From NCBI GenBank assembly GCA_001534745.1, contig CP013997.1, positions 3,968,001 through 4,032,000 of the forward strand: DNA of 64,000 bases, written 5' to 3'. A program made the position numbers and the translations under genes. How positions within the stretch are numbered: position 1 is the stretch's first letter; each line of letters opens with the position of its first letter. The notes beneath the pieces were generated by a model. The model ran no database searches, was not told where the DNA came from, and was given only the letters and a program-made list of their open reading frames with translations. The stretch comes from Pseudomonas monteilii (GTDB taxonomy: Bacteria > Pseudomonadota > Gammaproteobacteria > Pseudomonadales > Pseudomonadaceae). This document shows positions 1 through 7,814 of this stretch, piece by piece.

Positions 1-278
1 GGCAACTGCTCCACGCCAGCATCGCGTGAGGGATGAACGTCGACACGGCCTGGGCTCAGCGGGTTGTTCGAATGGGGCAACGGGTCTACCGGGGGCAAAC
101 CCTGGTCGTCTGGAGAGGGCATGACAGTTCTCCTCTTGAGTGGTAACGCCTATGCTGATTCGAGACACCGCCGGCCCAGCGAGTTCGATCCACGCACGAC
201 CGCCCGTCAGTGCGCCCTTCATATCGGCCCTGGCGCGCCGATACCCGTAGCGAAGAAGCATTGCCATCTGGATGAACC
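1..278. other. left-edge region without a supported gene
   Basis: I see no convincing coding region here. It holds the 5' flank of the signalling gene that starts at 279. No clear Shine-Dalgarno or promoter stands out. Confidence 0.5.
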
Positions 279-2078
279 ATGGAAGTGACGTATTGCCCGA
301 TGCCGGAGCATGAAGACGCACGGCTGAACATGCTCAGGGACCTGGAGGCCGAAGCGCGCAGCAAGGAAGACCCGGTCCTGGCCAAGCTCGTGGCGATGAC
401 CGCTTCCGTGCTCGAGGTGCCGATCGCCTTCATTTCCATCGTCGAGAGCGAGCGCCAGATCTTTCGCGCCCAGATCGGCCTGGCGGTCGAATCGGCGCCC
501 CGTGACGAAGCGATCTGTGCCTACACCATTCTCGAACCGCGCCTGCTCGAAGTGCTCGACACCTGGCAGGACGTGCGCTTCGCCACCAATCCCTTGATGG
601 TCGACGACCCAGGGCTGCGCTACTACGCCGGCTTCCCGATCCTGTCGAGCGAAGGGCTGGGGCTGGGCAGCCTGTGCGTGGCCGACACGCAGCCACGCGG
701 GGCCATGAACGAAAAGCAGGCGGCCTTTCTACAGCACATGGCCGAGCTGGTGATGATCCGCTTGAGCAACCTGCGCGCGGCCTCGTACATCGACCCGCCT
801 ACCGGGTTGTACAACCGCTCCAAGCTCGAACAGGACATTTTGCTGTCGATGCGTGCGCAGCGGGCCACGCAACTGGTGGCCATTGATGTGATTTCGCCCA
901 GGGCCCTGAACGACGTGGTCAAGGCGTTCGGCTACACCTTCGCCAGCAACATGATGCTGGCCATCCGCGACCGCTTCCTGACCTTGCTGCCCCTGCGGCA
1001 CGCGTTGTACAAGGTTAGCCCTACCCGCTTCGGCCTGTTGCTGGAAGAACCCTGCGACGGACCGGCGCTCTACCAGCTGATCCTCGACCACTTTAGCCAG
1101 CCGCTGGTGAACGACGGCATTCCCTTGCACATGAACATCGGCATCGGCGTCCTGCCCATCGGTCGAGACACACCCTTCGACCAGGACCACGTGCGCCTGG
1201 TGGTCGGCGCCTCCGACAACGCACGCGCCAAGCGTCTGGGCTGGACGCTCTACCAGTCCGAGATCGACGCTGCGCAACAGCGCGCCCTGAACCTGGTGAG
1301 CGCCTTGTCGGTGGCCGTCCATTCGGGTGATCAGTTCCGCCTCGACTACCAGCCCAAGGTGTCGCTGCGCGACGGCCACTGCACCGGCGTCGAAGCCTTG
1401 CTGCGCTGGACGCACCCGGTGCTGGGTGTGATTTCTCCCGCCGAGTTCATTCCCCTGGCGGAAAAGACCGCGCTCATCGAAAACCTCAGTTGCCTCGTGG
1501 CCCGGGCCGCCATCGAACAGGCCGGCGCCTGGCACCGGCAAGGCCTGCGCATGCCGATCGCCATCAACCTGGCGGCGCCGGACCTGGAGAACACCCGCCT
1601 GGCCGACCTGATCATCGGCCTGCTGGACGAGCAGGCTCTGCCCCGCGGCTCGTTCTCGATCGAACTCACCGAAAGCTCGCTGATGCGTTCGCCCGAGGTG
1701 GTGTGCTCGCAGCTGCAACGGCTGCGCCAGGCCGGCGTGCGCATCGCCATCGACGACTTCGGTTCGGGTTACAGCAACTGGATCTACCTGCGCGACCTGC
1801 CTGCCGAAGTCATCAAGGTCGACCGCACGCTGGTGCACAACCTCGCCACCGAGGAAAAGGACCAGCGCCTGGTCAAGACGATCATCAACCTGGCACGCAA
1901 GACCGGATACAAGGTAGTGGCCGAAGGCATCGAGACCGATATCGAACGCGTGCTGCTGGCCGAATGGGGGTGCGACGAAGGGCAAGGCTTCCTGTTCGCG
2001 CGCCCCATGAACGCGGATCGGGTGGTGCAGTGGCTCGAGACGCACGAGCGTGACGTTCGGGCGAAGGCGCAGGTGTAA
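279..2078 (+). CDS. GAF-GGDEF-EAL protein, probable c-di-GMP phosphodiesterase
   Basis: A 599-residue soluble signalling protein. A GAF-type sensor domain covers roughly residues 15-165. A degenerate GGDEF domain follows (about 170-330): it keeps the entry motif DPPTGLYNR, but the active-site loop reads SPTRF instead of GGDEF, so cyclase activity is unlikely. The EAL domain (about 345-590) looks active. It has EALLRW with Glu near 372, the Asn in AINLAA, the Glu in ELTES, DDFGSG, IKVD, VAEGIE and GQGF. These are the residues that bind metals and c-di-GMP in active EAL phosphodiesterases. There is no transmembrane segment, so it should act in the cytoplasm. It stands alone, with no operon partner. 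The likely role is lowering c-di-GMP in response to a GAF ligand, which cannot be named from sequence. Confidence 0.9.
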   Translation: MEVTYCPMPEHEDARLNMLRDLEAEARSKEDPVLAKLVAMTASVLEVPIAFISIVESERQIFRAQIGLAVESAPRDEAICAYTILEPRLLEVLDTWQDVRFATNPLMVDDPGLRYYAGFPILSSEGLGLGSLCVADTQPRGAMNEKQAAFLQHMAELVMIRLSNLRAASYIDPPTGLYNRSKLEQDILLSMRAQRATQLVAIDVISPRALNDVVKAFGYTFASNMMLAIRDRFLTLLPLRHALYKVSPTRFGLLLEEPCDGPALYQLILDHFSQPLVNDGIPLHMNIGIGVLPIGRDTPFDQDHVRLVVGASDNARAKRLGWTLYQSEIDAAQQRALNLVSALSVAVHSGDQFRLDYQPKVSLRDGHCTGVEALLRWTHPVLGVISPAEFIPLAEKTALIENLSCLVARAAIEQAGAWHRQGLRMPIAINLAAPDLENTRLADLIIGLLDEQALPRGSFSIELTESSLMRSPEVVCSQLQRLRQAGVRIAIDDFGSGYSNWIYLRDLPAEVIKVDRTLVHNLATEEKDQRLVKTIINLARKTGYKVVAEGIETDIERVLLAEWGCDEGQGFLFARPMNADRVVQWLETHERDVRAKAQV

Positions 2079-2509
2079 AGAGGCGCCGCTGCGGGTGCGC
2101 GCTTCGTGTGGAGACAGGAAGCGCTGACGTCCCCGAACAACAACGCGTTTAACTTATGGAATTTTGTTGTAGGAATTCTTCTACTTTTCCTACGACCTTG
2201 TAGTCCCTTTCCCAAATATCGGACTTTTACATTTAAACGATTGCCACGCGTATAGAGCCTTCTTTACGCTTTGACTGTCGCCGCCTTTATGTGACCGCTA
2301 CTTAAGTCTTTCGGCTGAATGCGGCGTCCTCGTTTAACTGCCGTGCAGGCGATTACTTTTCCGTTAACAAAAACTTTATTCCGAGTTCGGAACGTGTGCG
2401 CCTGCACGCGAATAAACCTGACATCGACTTATCGAGTATCGATCGCTCTCGAGAGAGAGCGGCTTGGTTGCTTATTACCTGAACGACTGACATTGCGCAG
2501 GAGCGACGC
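2079..2509. other. AT-rich intergenic region upstream of the toxin gene
   Basis: About 430 bases without a supported gene, clearly richer in A+T than the flanking genes, especially 2140-2440. It should contain the promoter of the toxin gene, but I cannot assign -35/-10 boxes with confidence. At 2444-2461 a perfect 7-bp stem (CGCTCTC/GAGAGCG, loop GAGA) lies in the presumed 5' leader. A good Shine-Dalgarno (AGGAG) sits 8 bases before the toxin start at 2510. The composition suggests foreign origin. Confidence 0.5.
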
Positions 2510-3883
2510 ATGATCCCAGGGATATGGATTCTCGACTGGCTGGCGCTGGAGGCCAAGATCGAACACCTGTTCGACGTTCATGCCCCGGCCAATCCCGATC
2601 CGTACTCACCCACGTTCAGCGCGCACGGCTCACCCCACCGTGCGAGTCTTCATCTGCTCCGGCGCAGAATCAGGAGCGTCCGTCATGCCTGCGACCTGGC
2701 CGAACGTGAAGCGGCCCACCAGTTGCTCAAGCGCTTCGCCGATCTCGATATCCACGACATCCTCGACGACCTGATCGAGGTCGTGGCCGAGATGGCCATG
2801 ATCGTCGTCGGCAGCACCGTGACCGGCGCCGTGATCGGTGGGGGCATAGGGTTTTTCGCGGCGGGCATCGGCGCCGTGCCAGGCGCGGCGAGCGGCGCGC
2901 TGATCGGCGCCCAAGCCGGTGGCTGGCTGCTCAGCATCCTTGGCCTGGCATCGGTCGCCGAGTTTTTCATGGACGGGCTCCCGGCCATCATCGAAGGGTA
3001 TGTGCGCGGCATCGCCACGGCGTGGCGCGGCCCTCGAGAACTGCCCAACGACCCACTGAACACCTTTTACGACGACCCCACGGCGGCCCAGCAAGGCGCA
3101 TGGGACATTGCGCGGTCCCACGAAGCCGTGGTGGTTCTGCTGCTCGGCGCGATCGTCGCCTACCTGACACGAGGTGGCGGTTCGGCAATGGTGCTTGCCC
3201 AGGACATGCAGCGCAGCGCACGGGGCAGCAGGATCGCGCAGTGGATGCTCAAGCATGAAGACAAGCTCAAACGCCACCCTGACCTGAAGGCCACCGAGCC
3301 GCGGCGGGTCGAAGCCGGCCAGGGAAACGCGTCGCCCTCGTCCCCCAAACCGGGTGATCGCCACGAAGGGCCAGGCAAGGGCAAATCGACTACCATGCCT
3401 GTGCATGAGGTGGAGTGTTTCAGGGCGGATCGATTGCCGGCGTCGAAGGGTGATGAGTTTGTGCGGCAGTTGAAGGGGCAGGAAGGAGGGTTGAACCGGC
3501 TGACGGTTGAGGAATATTTGGAGAATGTTGCTGATCCTAAAAAACGGGATCCACATGTTGCGAAACGAGCACGTTCATTACTGAGAAGACAACTCCATTC
3601 TAGGCTAGTAAAGGAATACTCGGCCACAATGAGCATTGACGAAGCCAAAGCGCTTGCTAGACAACATACGCAGGAAACCATGTCATCATTGGCAGCGCTT
3701 CACAATCCCGATTTGATTGCAGGAGGGAAAGATATCATCGCAGACTTCGGTGACCGACAAGTCAACTCGAGCATTGGCGCCCAATGGAAACGAAAAATTG
3801 ATCCAATCAAAACCGCTGCCGAGAAAATTCCTCAGCATGCACGAAAAACGACATTCTTAAATGTCAAGCTCTACAAGTGCTAG
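2510..3883 (+). CDS. Ntox15 (Tde1-like) polymorphic DNase toxin, probable T6SS cargo effector
   Basis: A 457-residue toxin. The N-terminal part (1-95) is charged and helical. Residues about 100-150 form a Gly/Ala-rich hydrophobic stretch with repeated GxxxG spacing, a glycine zipper like the one in Agrobacterium Tde1 that is needed for type VI delivery. A second hydrophobic stretch lies near 210-225, followed by a Pro/Ser/Gly linker (265-300). The C-terminal 155 residues match the Ntox15/toxin_43 family: ECF, EFVRQL, QEGGLN, LTVEEYL, then the catalytic HxxD as HNPD (His398, Asp401) before LIAGG. Family knowledge says such domains cleave DNA. Immunity genes follow directly. No VgrG, PAAR or DUF4123 adaptor is in the window, so the type VI assignment is inference. 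The gene is GC-rich up to about 3420 and AT-rich after, which suggests a swapped toxin tip. Confidence 0.85.
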   Translation: MIPGIWILDWLALEAKIEHLFDVHAPANPDPYSPTFSAHGSPHRASLHLLRRRIRSVRHACDLAEREAAHQLLKRFADLDIHDILDDLIEVVAEMAMIVVGSTVTGAVIGGGIGFFAAGIGAVPGAASGALIGAQAGGWLLSILGLASVAEFFMDGLPAIIEGYVRGIATAWRGPRELPNDPLNTFYDDPTAAQQGAWDIARSHEAVVVLLLGAIVAYLTRGGGSAMVLAQDMQRSARGSRIAQWMLKHEDKLKRHPDLKATEPRRVEAGQGNASPSSPKPGDRHEGPGKGKSTTMPVHEVECFRADRLPASKGDEFVRQLKGQEGGLNRLTVEEYLENVADPKKRDPHVAKRARSLLRRQLHSRLVKEYSATMSIDEAKALARQHTQETMSSLAALHNPDLIAGGKDIIADFGDRQVNSSIGAQWKRKIDPIKTAAEKIPQHARKTTFLNVKLYKC

Positions 3884-3900
3884 CCAAAAGGAGAAAAAGA

Positions 3901-4524
3901 GTGGATGAAGTCATCAAGCTTTTCTTTGACGAGATGGGCACGCCGATTGCTCAAAAAGCTGTGCCCACATCAAGCATCGTACGTTACAGCAAAATACTGC
4001 CGGAGCGCTTGCTCAATTATTGGCATGATTATGGATGGAGCGGACATGCAGACGGAATTTTTTGGATCGTAGATCCTCAGGAGTACGAAGGCGTCGTCAG
4101 CCTATGGCTCAAAGACACGGTATTTGAGACGCTAGACACTTACCATGTCATCGCACGTACTGCATTTGGAACACTCTATCTGTGGGGCGAAAAGACGGGA
4201 CAGTCCCTGACCATCGATAGTTGCTATTCGCGTTATGGCTATCAAGAGCAAGGGACGACTGCAGAAGATCTGGACAGGCAATGTATGAGCTTTTTCATTT
4301 CTACCACCTTCGAATTCAGCGACTTCCTGGATCTCTTTGCCCCTGCCAAAAGAAAACTCGGCATCCTGCAGAGTGACGAAATGTATGGTTTCGTACCAGC
4401 GCTGATGATTGGTGGAAGCGAAGATTTGAAAAACCTAGAAAAGCTCAAGATCATAGAACACTTGATGTTTCTGGCTCAGCTCGCTCCACTTGAGCCCTTT
4501 ACACTTGCAGACCTTTATCCATAA
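3901..4524 (+). CDS. Tdi1-like immunity protein 1 (GAD-like + DUF1851)
   Basis: A 207-residue cytosolic protein, the presumed cognate antidote of the toxin ending 17 bases upstream. I chose the GTG at 3901 because AAAAGGAG lies 7 bases before it and because the sister proteins start at exactly this point (MDEVIKLFF, MDDVIRLFF, MDEAISLFI). A longer reading from 3877 would overlap the toxin end. The N-terminal half is a GAD-like domain (RLLNYW.DYGW, DGIFWIVDP, DTYHVIARTAFG, LYLWGE). The C-terminal part is the DUF1851/Tdi1 C-terminal domain (SDEMYGFVPAL, GGSEDL, IEHL). The same two-domain layout occurs in Agrobacterium Tdi1, which neutralises Tde1. The gene is AT-rich like the toxin tip. Only about 23 residues differ from immunity protein 2 when aligned by eye. 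Confidence 0.85.
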   Translation: MDEVIKLFFDEMGTPIAQKAVPTSSIVRYSKILPERLLNYWHDYGWSGHADGIFWIVDPQEYEGVVSLWLKDTVFETLDTYHVIARTAFGTLYLWGEKTGQSLTIDSCYSRYGYQEQGTTAEDLDRQCMSFFISTTFEFSDFLDLFAPAKRKLGILQSDEMYGFVPALMIGGSEDLKNLEKLKIIEHLMFLAQLAPLEPFTLADLYP

Positions 4525-4600
4525 GTACTCAGCTTTAGTAACAAAATAAAACGCCGCCGAGCACGTTCTCATTGTGGAGAGGTTATTTGACTCAGGTTAG

Positions 4601-4786
4601 AAGAAATGTTCAGCCACGATAAGCCCTACAAAAGCTAGAGCGCTGGCAAAGAAACACGTTCAAGAAACCCTTTCACCGCTGGCAGCACTGCATAAGCCCG
4701 ACCTAAGCGCTGGAAGCAGGGATATCATGGCAGACTTTAGCGATAGGCAAGTAGATTCGAGCATTACCGAAAGGATGTTTGACTAG
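4601..4786 (+). pseudogene. orphan 3' end of a second Ntox15 toxin
   Basis: Translating from 4601 gives a 61-codon stretch that aligns with the toxin from about residue 370: KKCSATISPTKARALAKKH, then a block ending SPLAALHKPD, then LSAGSRDIMADFSDRQVDSS, then a stop at 4784-4786. The intact toxin reads KEYSATMS, ALARQHTQETM, LAALHNPD, IADFGDRQVNSSI at the same places. The catalytic HxxD is kept (HKPD). The frame is closed upstream by TAG at 4598 and has no start codon or ribosome site, and it ends about 35 residues short of the toxin's C-terminus. It lies between immunity genes 1 and 2. This is what remains when an older toxin tip is displaced by a new toxin-immunity cassette. Confidence 0.8.
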
Positions 4787-4928
4787 CGAGCCGGAAGACC
4801 ACTCATAAAAACTGGCCCGCGCTGCGAAAAGCTAGCCAAACGCTTTACGGCCAGAGATATCCTGACCTACAGACTCCGTCGTGCAGGGTGAAACTTTTCG
4901 TACAAAAACTGAGCAAGAGCAGAATATA

Positions 4929-5552
4929 ATGGATGACGTCATTAGACTTTTCTTTGAAGAAATGGGCACCCCGATCGCTCAAGAAGCTGTACCCACATCA
5001 AGCATCGTACGTTACAGCAAAATATTGCCAGAGCGCCTGCTCAATTATTGGCAGGATTATGGCTGGAGCGGCCATGCAGACGGAATTTTTTGGATCGTAG
5101 ATCCTCAGGAGTATGAAGGCGTCGTTAGCGCATGGCTCAAAGACACAGTGTTCGAGACGCGAGACACTTACCATGTCATCGCACGCACTGCATTTGGAAA
5201 ACTCTATTTGTGGGGCGAAAAGACGGGGCAGTCCCTGACCATTGAGAGTTGTTATTCGCTTTATGCTTATAAAAAACCAGGGACGACTGCAGAAGACCTG
5301 GACAGGCAATGCTTGAGTTTCTTCCTTTCTGCCAGCTTCGAATTCAGCGATTTCCTAGACCTCTTCGACCCTGCTAAAAGAAAACTCGGCATCCTGCAAA
5401 GTGACGAAATATATGGTTTCGTTCCAGCGCTGATGATTGGTGGAAGCGAAGATTTGAAAAATTTAGAAAAGCTCAAGATCATAGAACACCTGACGTTTCT
5501 GGCTCAGCTCGCTCCCTTAGAGCCCTACACACTAGCAAACCTTTACCCATGA
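4929..5552 (+). CDS. Tdi1-like immunity protein 2
   Basis: A 207-residue paralogue of immunity protein 1, about 89% identical by eye. An upstream in-frame codon at 4881 would add 16 residues that have no counterpart in the sisters, so the ATG at 4929 is preferred. The Shine-Dalgarno (AAGAGCAG) is weak. All conserved blocks are present: DYGWSGHADG, FWIVDPQEYEGVV, DTYHVIARTAFG, LYLWGEKTG, SDEIYGFVPALMIGGSEDL. It sits after the orphan toxin end at 4601-4786, so its original partner was probably that lost toxin. Differences from immunity 1 cluster around residues 113-140 (SRYGYQEQ versus SLYAYKKP), a plausible specificity patch. The gene is AT-rich. It may still protect against sibling strains that carry the old toxin. 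Confidence 0.8.
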   Translation: MDDVIRLFFEEMGTPIAQEAVPTSSIVRYSKILPERLLNYWQDYGWSGHADGIFWIVDPQEYEGVVSAWLKDTVFETRDTYHVIARTAFGKLYLWGEKTGQSLTIESCYSLYAYKKPGTTAEDLDRQCLSFFLSASFEFSDFLDLFDPAKRKLGILQSDEIYGFVPALMIGGSEDLKNLEKLKIIEHLTFLAQLAPLEPYTLANLYP

Positions 5553-5650
5553 ATGCTCAGTTGCAACCAAAATACACGCACCGCCAAGCACGTTTTCGTT
5601 GCAAACGTTTATCTGACTCAGCTCATAAGAAACCTGTTCGGTCACAATGA
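5553..5650 (+). repeat. duplicated immunity-gene 3' flank with toxin micro-remnant
   Basis: The sequence after immunity gene 2 resembles that after immunity gene 1 (4525-4620). Shared pieces include CTCAG near the start, a CGCC.AGCACGTT block (4553-4568 and 5579-5593) and TGACTCAG before an AAGAAA. At 5628-5649 the text AAGAAACCTGTTCGGTCACA then ATG parallels the toxin segment encoding KEYSATM (S-V-T-M here), after which similarity is lost. I read this as a second, much shorter relic of a displaced toxin end, preceding immunity gene 3. The alignment was made by eye. Confidence 0.5.
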
Positions 5651-5712
5651 GGCCTCCCCGCCGGCACGAAAGCATACATCCTCACGTGTAAAATTTAAAA
5701 TAAGGAATTCTG

Positions 5713-6333
5713 ATGGATGAGGCAATCAGCCTTTTTATAGAAGAAATGGGCAACCCAACTTCACACACACCAGTGCCATCAACGGCCATTGAACATTACA
5801 GGAATAAATTACCTGGACGCCTGTTAAACTACTGGGAGGACTATGGCTGGAGCGCTCATGCAGGCGGCATTTTCTGGATAGTCAACCCAGCTGAATACGA
5901 AAGCGTTGTACGCTCGTGGCTTGGGGGAACAGCCTTCGAAGCAAGGGATACCTATCATGTAATCGCACGCACTGCATTCGGATGCTTGTACCTATGGGGC
6001 GAAAAAACAGGTTATTCCCTTAAAATTGAAAGCGTCTTATCTCGCTACTGCGCCTATGAACTGGGTACCACTGAAGACTCGCTGAACAGACAAAGCCAGA
6101 TTTTTTTCATGAACCCCAGTATCGAAAGTAGCGACTTTCTAGGCTTTTTCAGCCGCGCGCGGAAAAAACTCGGACCTCTGAAGAGCGGCGAAATGTATGG
6201 CTTCGTTCCTGCGCTCATGCTGGGCGGCAGTGAAAAATTGGAGAACCTGGAAAAAGTGAACACCATTGAGCACCTCACCTTCTTGTCGCAACTGTCCCCT
6301 TTGGAGCCCTATACGCTTTCCGATCTGTATTGA
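5713..6333 (+). CDS. Tdi1-like immunity protein 3
   Basis: A 206-residue member of the same GAD-like/DUF1851 family, more diverged than the first two. Conserved blocks are LLNYWEDYGWSAHAGG, FWIVNPAEYESVV, DTYHVIARTAFG, LYLWGEKTGYSL, SGEMYGFVPALMLGGSE and IEHLTFLSQL. The start is well set, with AAGGA about 6 bases before the ATG at 5713. It is AT-rich like immunity 1 and 2. Nothing toxin-like follows it, apart from the short trace before it at about 5628-5649. It is probably an orphan immunity gene kept from an earlier toxin. I cannot tell which toxin variant it neutralises. Confidence 0.8.
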   Translation: MDEAISLFIEEMGNPTSHTPVPSTAIEHYRNKLPGRLLNYWEDYGWSAHAGGIFWIVNPAEYESVVRSWLGGTAFEARDTYHVIARTAFGCLYLWGEKTGYSLKIESVLSRYCAYELGTTEDSLNRQSQIFFMNPSIESSDFLGFFSRARKKLGPLKSGEMYGFVPALMLGGSEKLENLEKVNTIEHLTFLSQLSPLEPYTLSDLY

Positions 6334-6482
6334 TGTACTCGTTCGACGGCTGCCTACCCTCGTCGCTAGACGCACCAGACACATCAGGGCGCAATGCAGC
6401 AGCCACCGGCGCGTTACCTCGTAGACCACTTGACCCAGACTTACCTTTTCCACACCCCCCTAAACCCTCAAGGACTGACCTT

Positions 6483-7100
6483 ATGACCACCACACTCAAC
6501 CACTGCCTCGCCCACTTCGGTGAGCCCTTCGACCGGCAAGCCGTTCCCGCCTCGCGGTTAGAAGACTACAAGGACAAGCTGCCTGACCTGTTGTTGGACC
6601 ATTGGCGTGATTACGGCTGGTGCGGCTATGGCGACGGCCTGTTCTGGCTGGTTGATCCGCAGGCGTACGCAGGCGTCGTGGAGTCTTGGTTAGAGGGCCA
6701 CCCCCTGTCCCACCTCGATACGTACCACACGTTTGCACGCAGCGCGTTCGGGGACCTTTACCTCTGGGGCGAAGAGAGCGGACTGCATCTGACCATCGAC
6801 AGCTGTTCGTCGACGTTCATGGTTCACAACATGGACATTCCCCGAGACGAATGGAGCCGCGAACTGCAACGCTTCCTGCACTCCGTGACGCCCGAGGAGA
6901 ACGATTTCAACGGCCTGTTCGACAGCGCGAAGGCGCAATTCGGCACGCTGCGCAGCGATGAGATGTACGGCTTCTGCCCGGCCATCCTCCTCGGCGGGGC
7001 GGCCAAGCTCAAGTACCTGGAGAAAACCCAGGCCATCGAACACCTGACCCTGCTGTCGCAGTTGGCCGCGCTGACGCTCGACGACTGTTCCGAAGAATGA
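6483..7100 (+). CDS. Tdi1-like immunity protein 4
   Basis: A 205-residue Tdi1-like protein (MTTTLNHCLAHFGEPF at the N-terminus). The ATG at 6483 is chosen because CAAGGA lies about 8 bases upstream and the family N-terminus begins there; an earlier in-frame codon at 6330 would add an unrelated proline-rich leader. Family blocks are DYGWCGYGDGLFWLVDPQ, DTYHTFARSAFG, LYLWGEESG, SDEMYGFCPAILLGG and IEHLTLLSQL. Unlike immunity 1-3 it has the high GC and codon choice of the core genome. It is therefore the oldest member of the array or a native gene, and it marks the likely right end of the cassette region. Its partner toxin is not in the window. Confidence 0.8.
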   Translation: MTTTLNHCLAHFGEPFDRQAVPASRLEDYKDKLPDLLLDHWRDYGWCGYGDGLFWLVDPQAYAGVVESWLEGHPLSHLDTYHTFARSAFGDLYLWGEESGLHLTIDSCSSTFMVHNMDIPRDEWSRELQRFLHSVTPEENDFNGLFDSAKAQFGTLRSDEMYGFCPAILLGGAAKLKYLEKTQAIEHLTLLSQLAALTLDDCSEE

Positions 7101-7312
7101 CGCGGCTTCCGCAGGCATGCGCGTGATGATGCGAAATGGAACGCTTCATCACCCAGCGTCCTGCCTCCATGACCGGCGCCCAACTTGGCCGCATGCAGCC
7201 CTTATGGAATCGATCAAAGTGATAACCATGTCACAGATCAATACCTGCGATCTTCTGCACCGTACCCTGGCCGAGCATGATGCGTAACTGAAACCGCACA
7301 GTACGGAAACAC

Positions 7313-7807
7313 ATGAACATCAGGAAGATTCAAGCCAGCGACCTTGCAGGCTTCCATGCGCTGTTCGCCGAGGTGAGCGGCGAAGGACTGTTTTCGGTCT
7401 CGACCCAGGCGCCGCCGATCCAGGCCATCGAGCGCGCTCTGGCCGCCGTCGAGCAGCACGACTGGCCCGTCTACGTGGCCGTTCAGAACGGGCAGATCGT
7501 CGGTTCGGCCGAGGCGTTCCCGGACAGCTTCTGTCGGCCCCAGGGCGATCCGCAGGTGGGTCTGCTGGGCATGCAGGTCAAGCGCGAGTTTCGCCGACAC
7601 GGCCATGGGGCCGCGCTGCTCGAAGCCGTCATGCGCCATGCACGGCGCATCGGCTTCACCGGTATCGAACTGACGGTGCTCAAGTCCAACCAAGCGGCCT
7701 TGGCGCTGTACGACAAGGTTGGATTCACCTGGCTGCAGGACTTGGACACCTGCGTGCTGCCAGGCGGCGTACAGGACCAATTGCAACGCATGCGCCTGGC
7801 CTTCTAG
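7313..7807 (+). CDS. GNAT family N-acetyltransferase
   Basis: A 164-residue single-domain GNAT protein. Motif A, which binds the acetyl-CoA pyrophosphate, is at about 87-104: V.REFRRHGHGAALL, with the R-x-x-G-x-G pattern as RRHGHG. The C-terminal half has the usual ELTVLKSNQAALALYDKVGF, where an Asn and a Tyr line the cofactor site in this family. GGAAAC precedes the ATG at 7313. The substrate cannot be deduced. It runs toward the pRiA4b-like gene and ends 7 bases before that gene's end, with no room for a separate terminator. Confidence 0.85.
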   Translation: MNIRKIQASDLAGFHALFAEVSGEGLFSVSTQAPPIQAIERALAAVEQHDWPVYVAVQNGQIVGSAEAFPDSFCRPQGDPQVGLLGMQVKREFRRHGHGAALLEAVMRHARRIGFTGIELTVLKSNQAALALYDKVGFTWLQDLDTCVLPGGVQDQLQRMRLAF

Positions 7808-7814
7808 GCGGTCA

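Noticed and set aside
2510..3883. Calling the toxin a complete type VI locus
   Set aside because: No vgrG, PAAR, hcp or DUF4123 adaptor gene is present in the window; the delivery route is inferred only from Tde1 similarity.
4881..4928. N-terminal extension of immunity protein 2
   Set aside because: The 16 extra residues have no counterpart in the three sister proteins, and the ATG at 4929 aligns with their starts.
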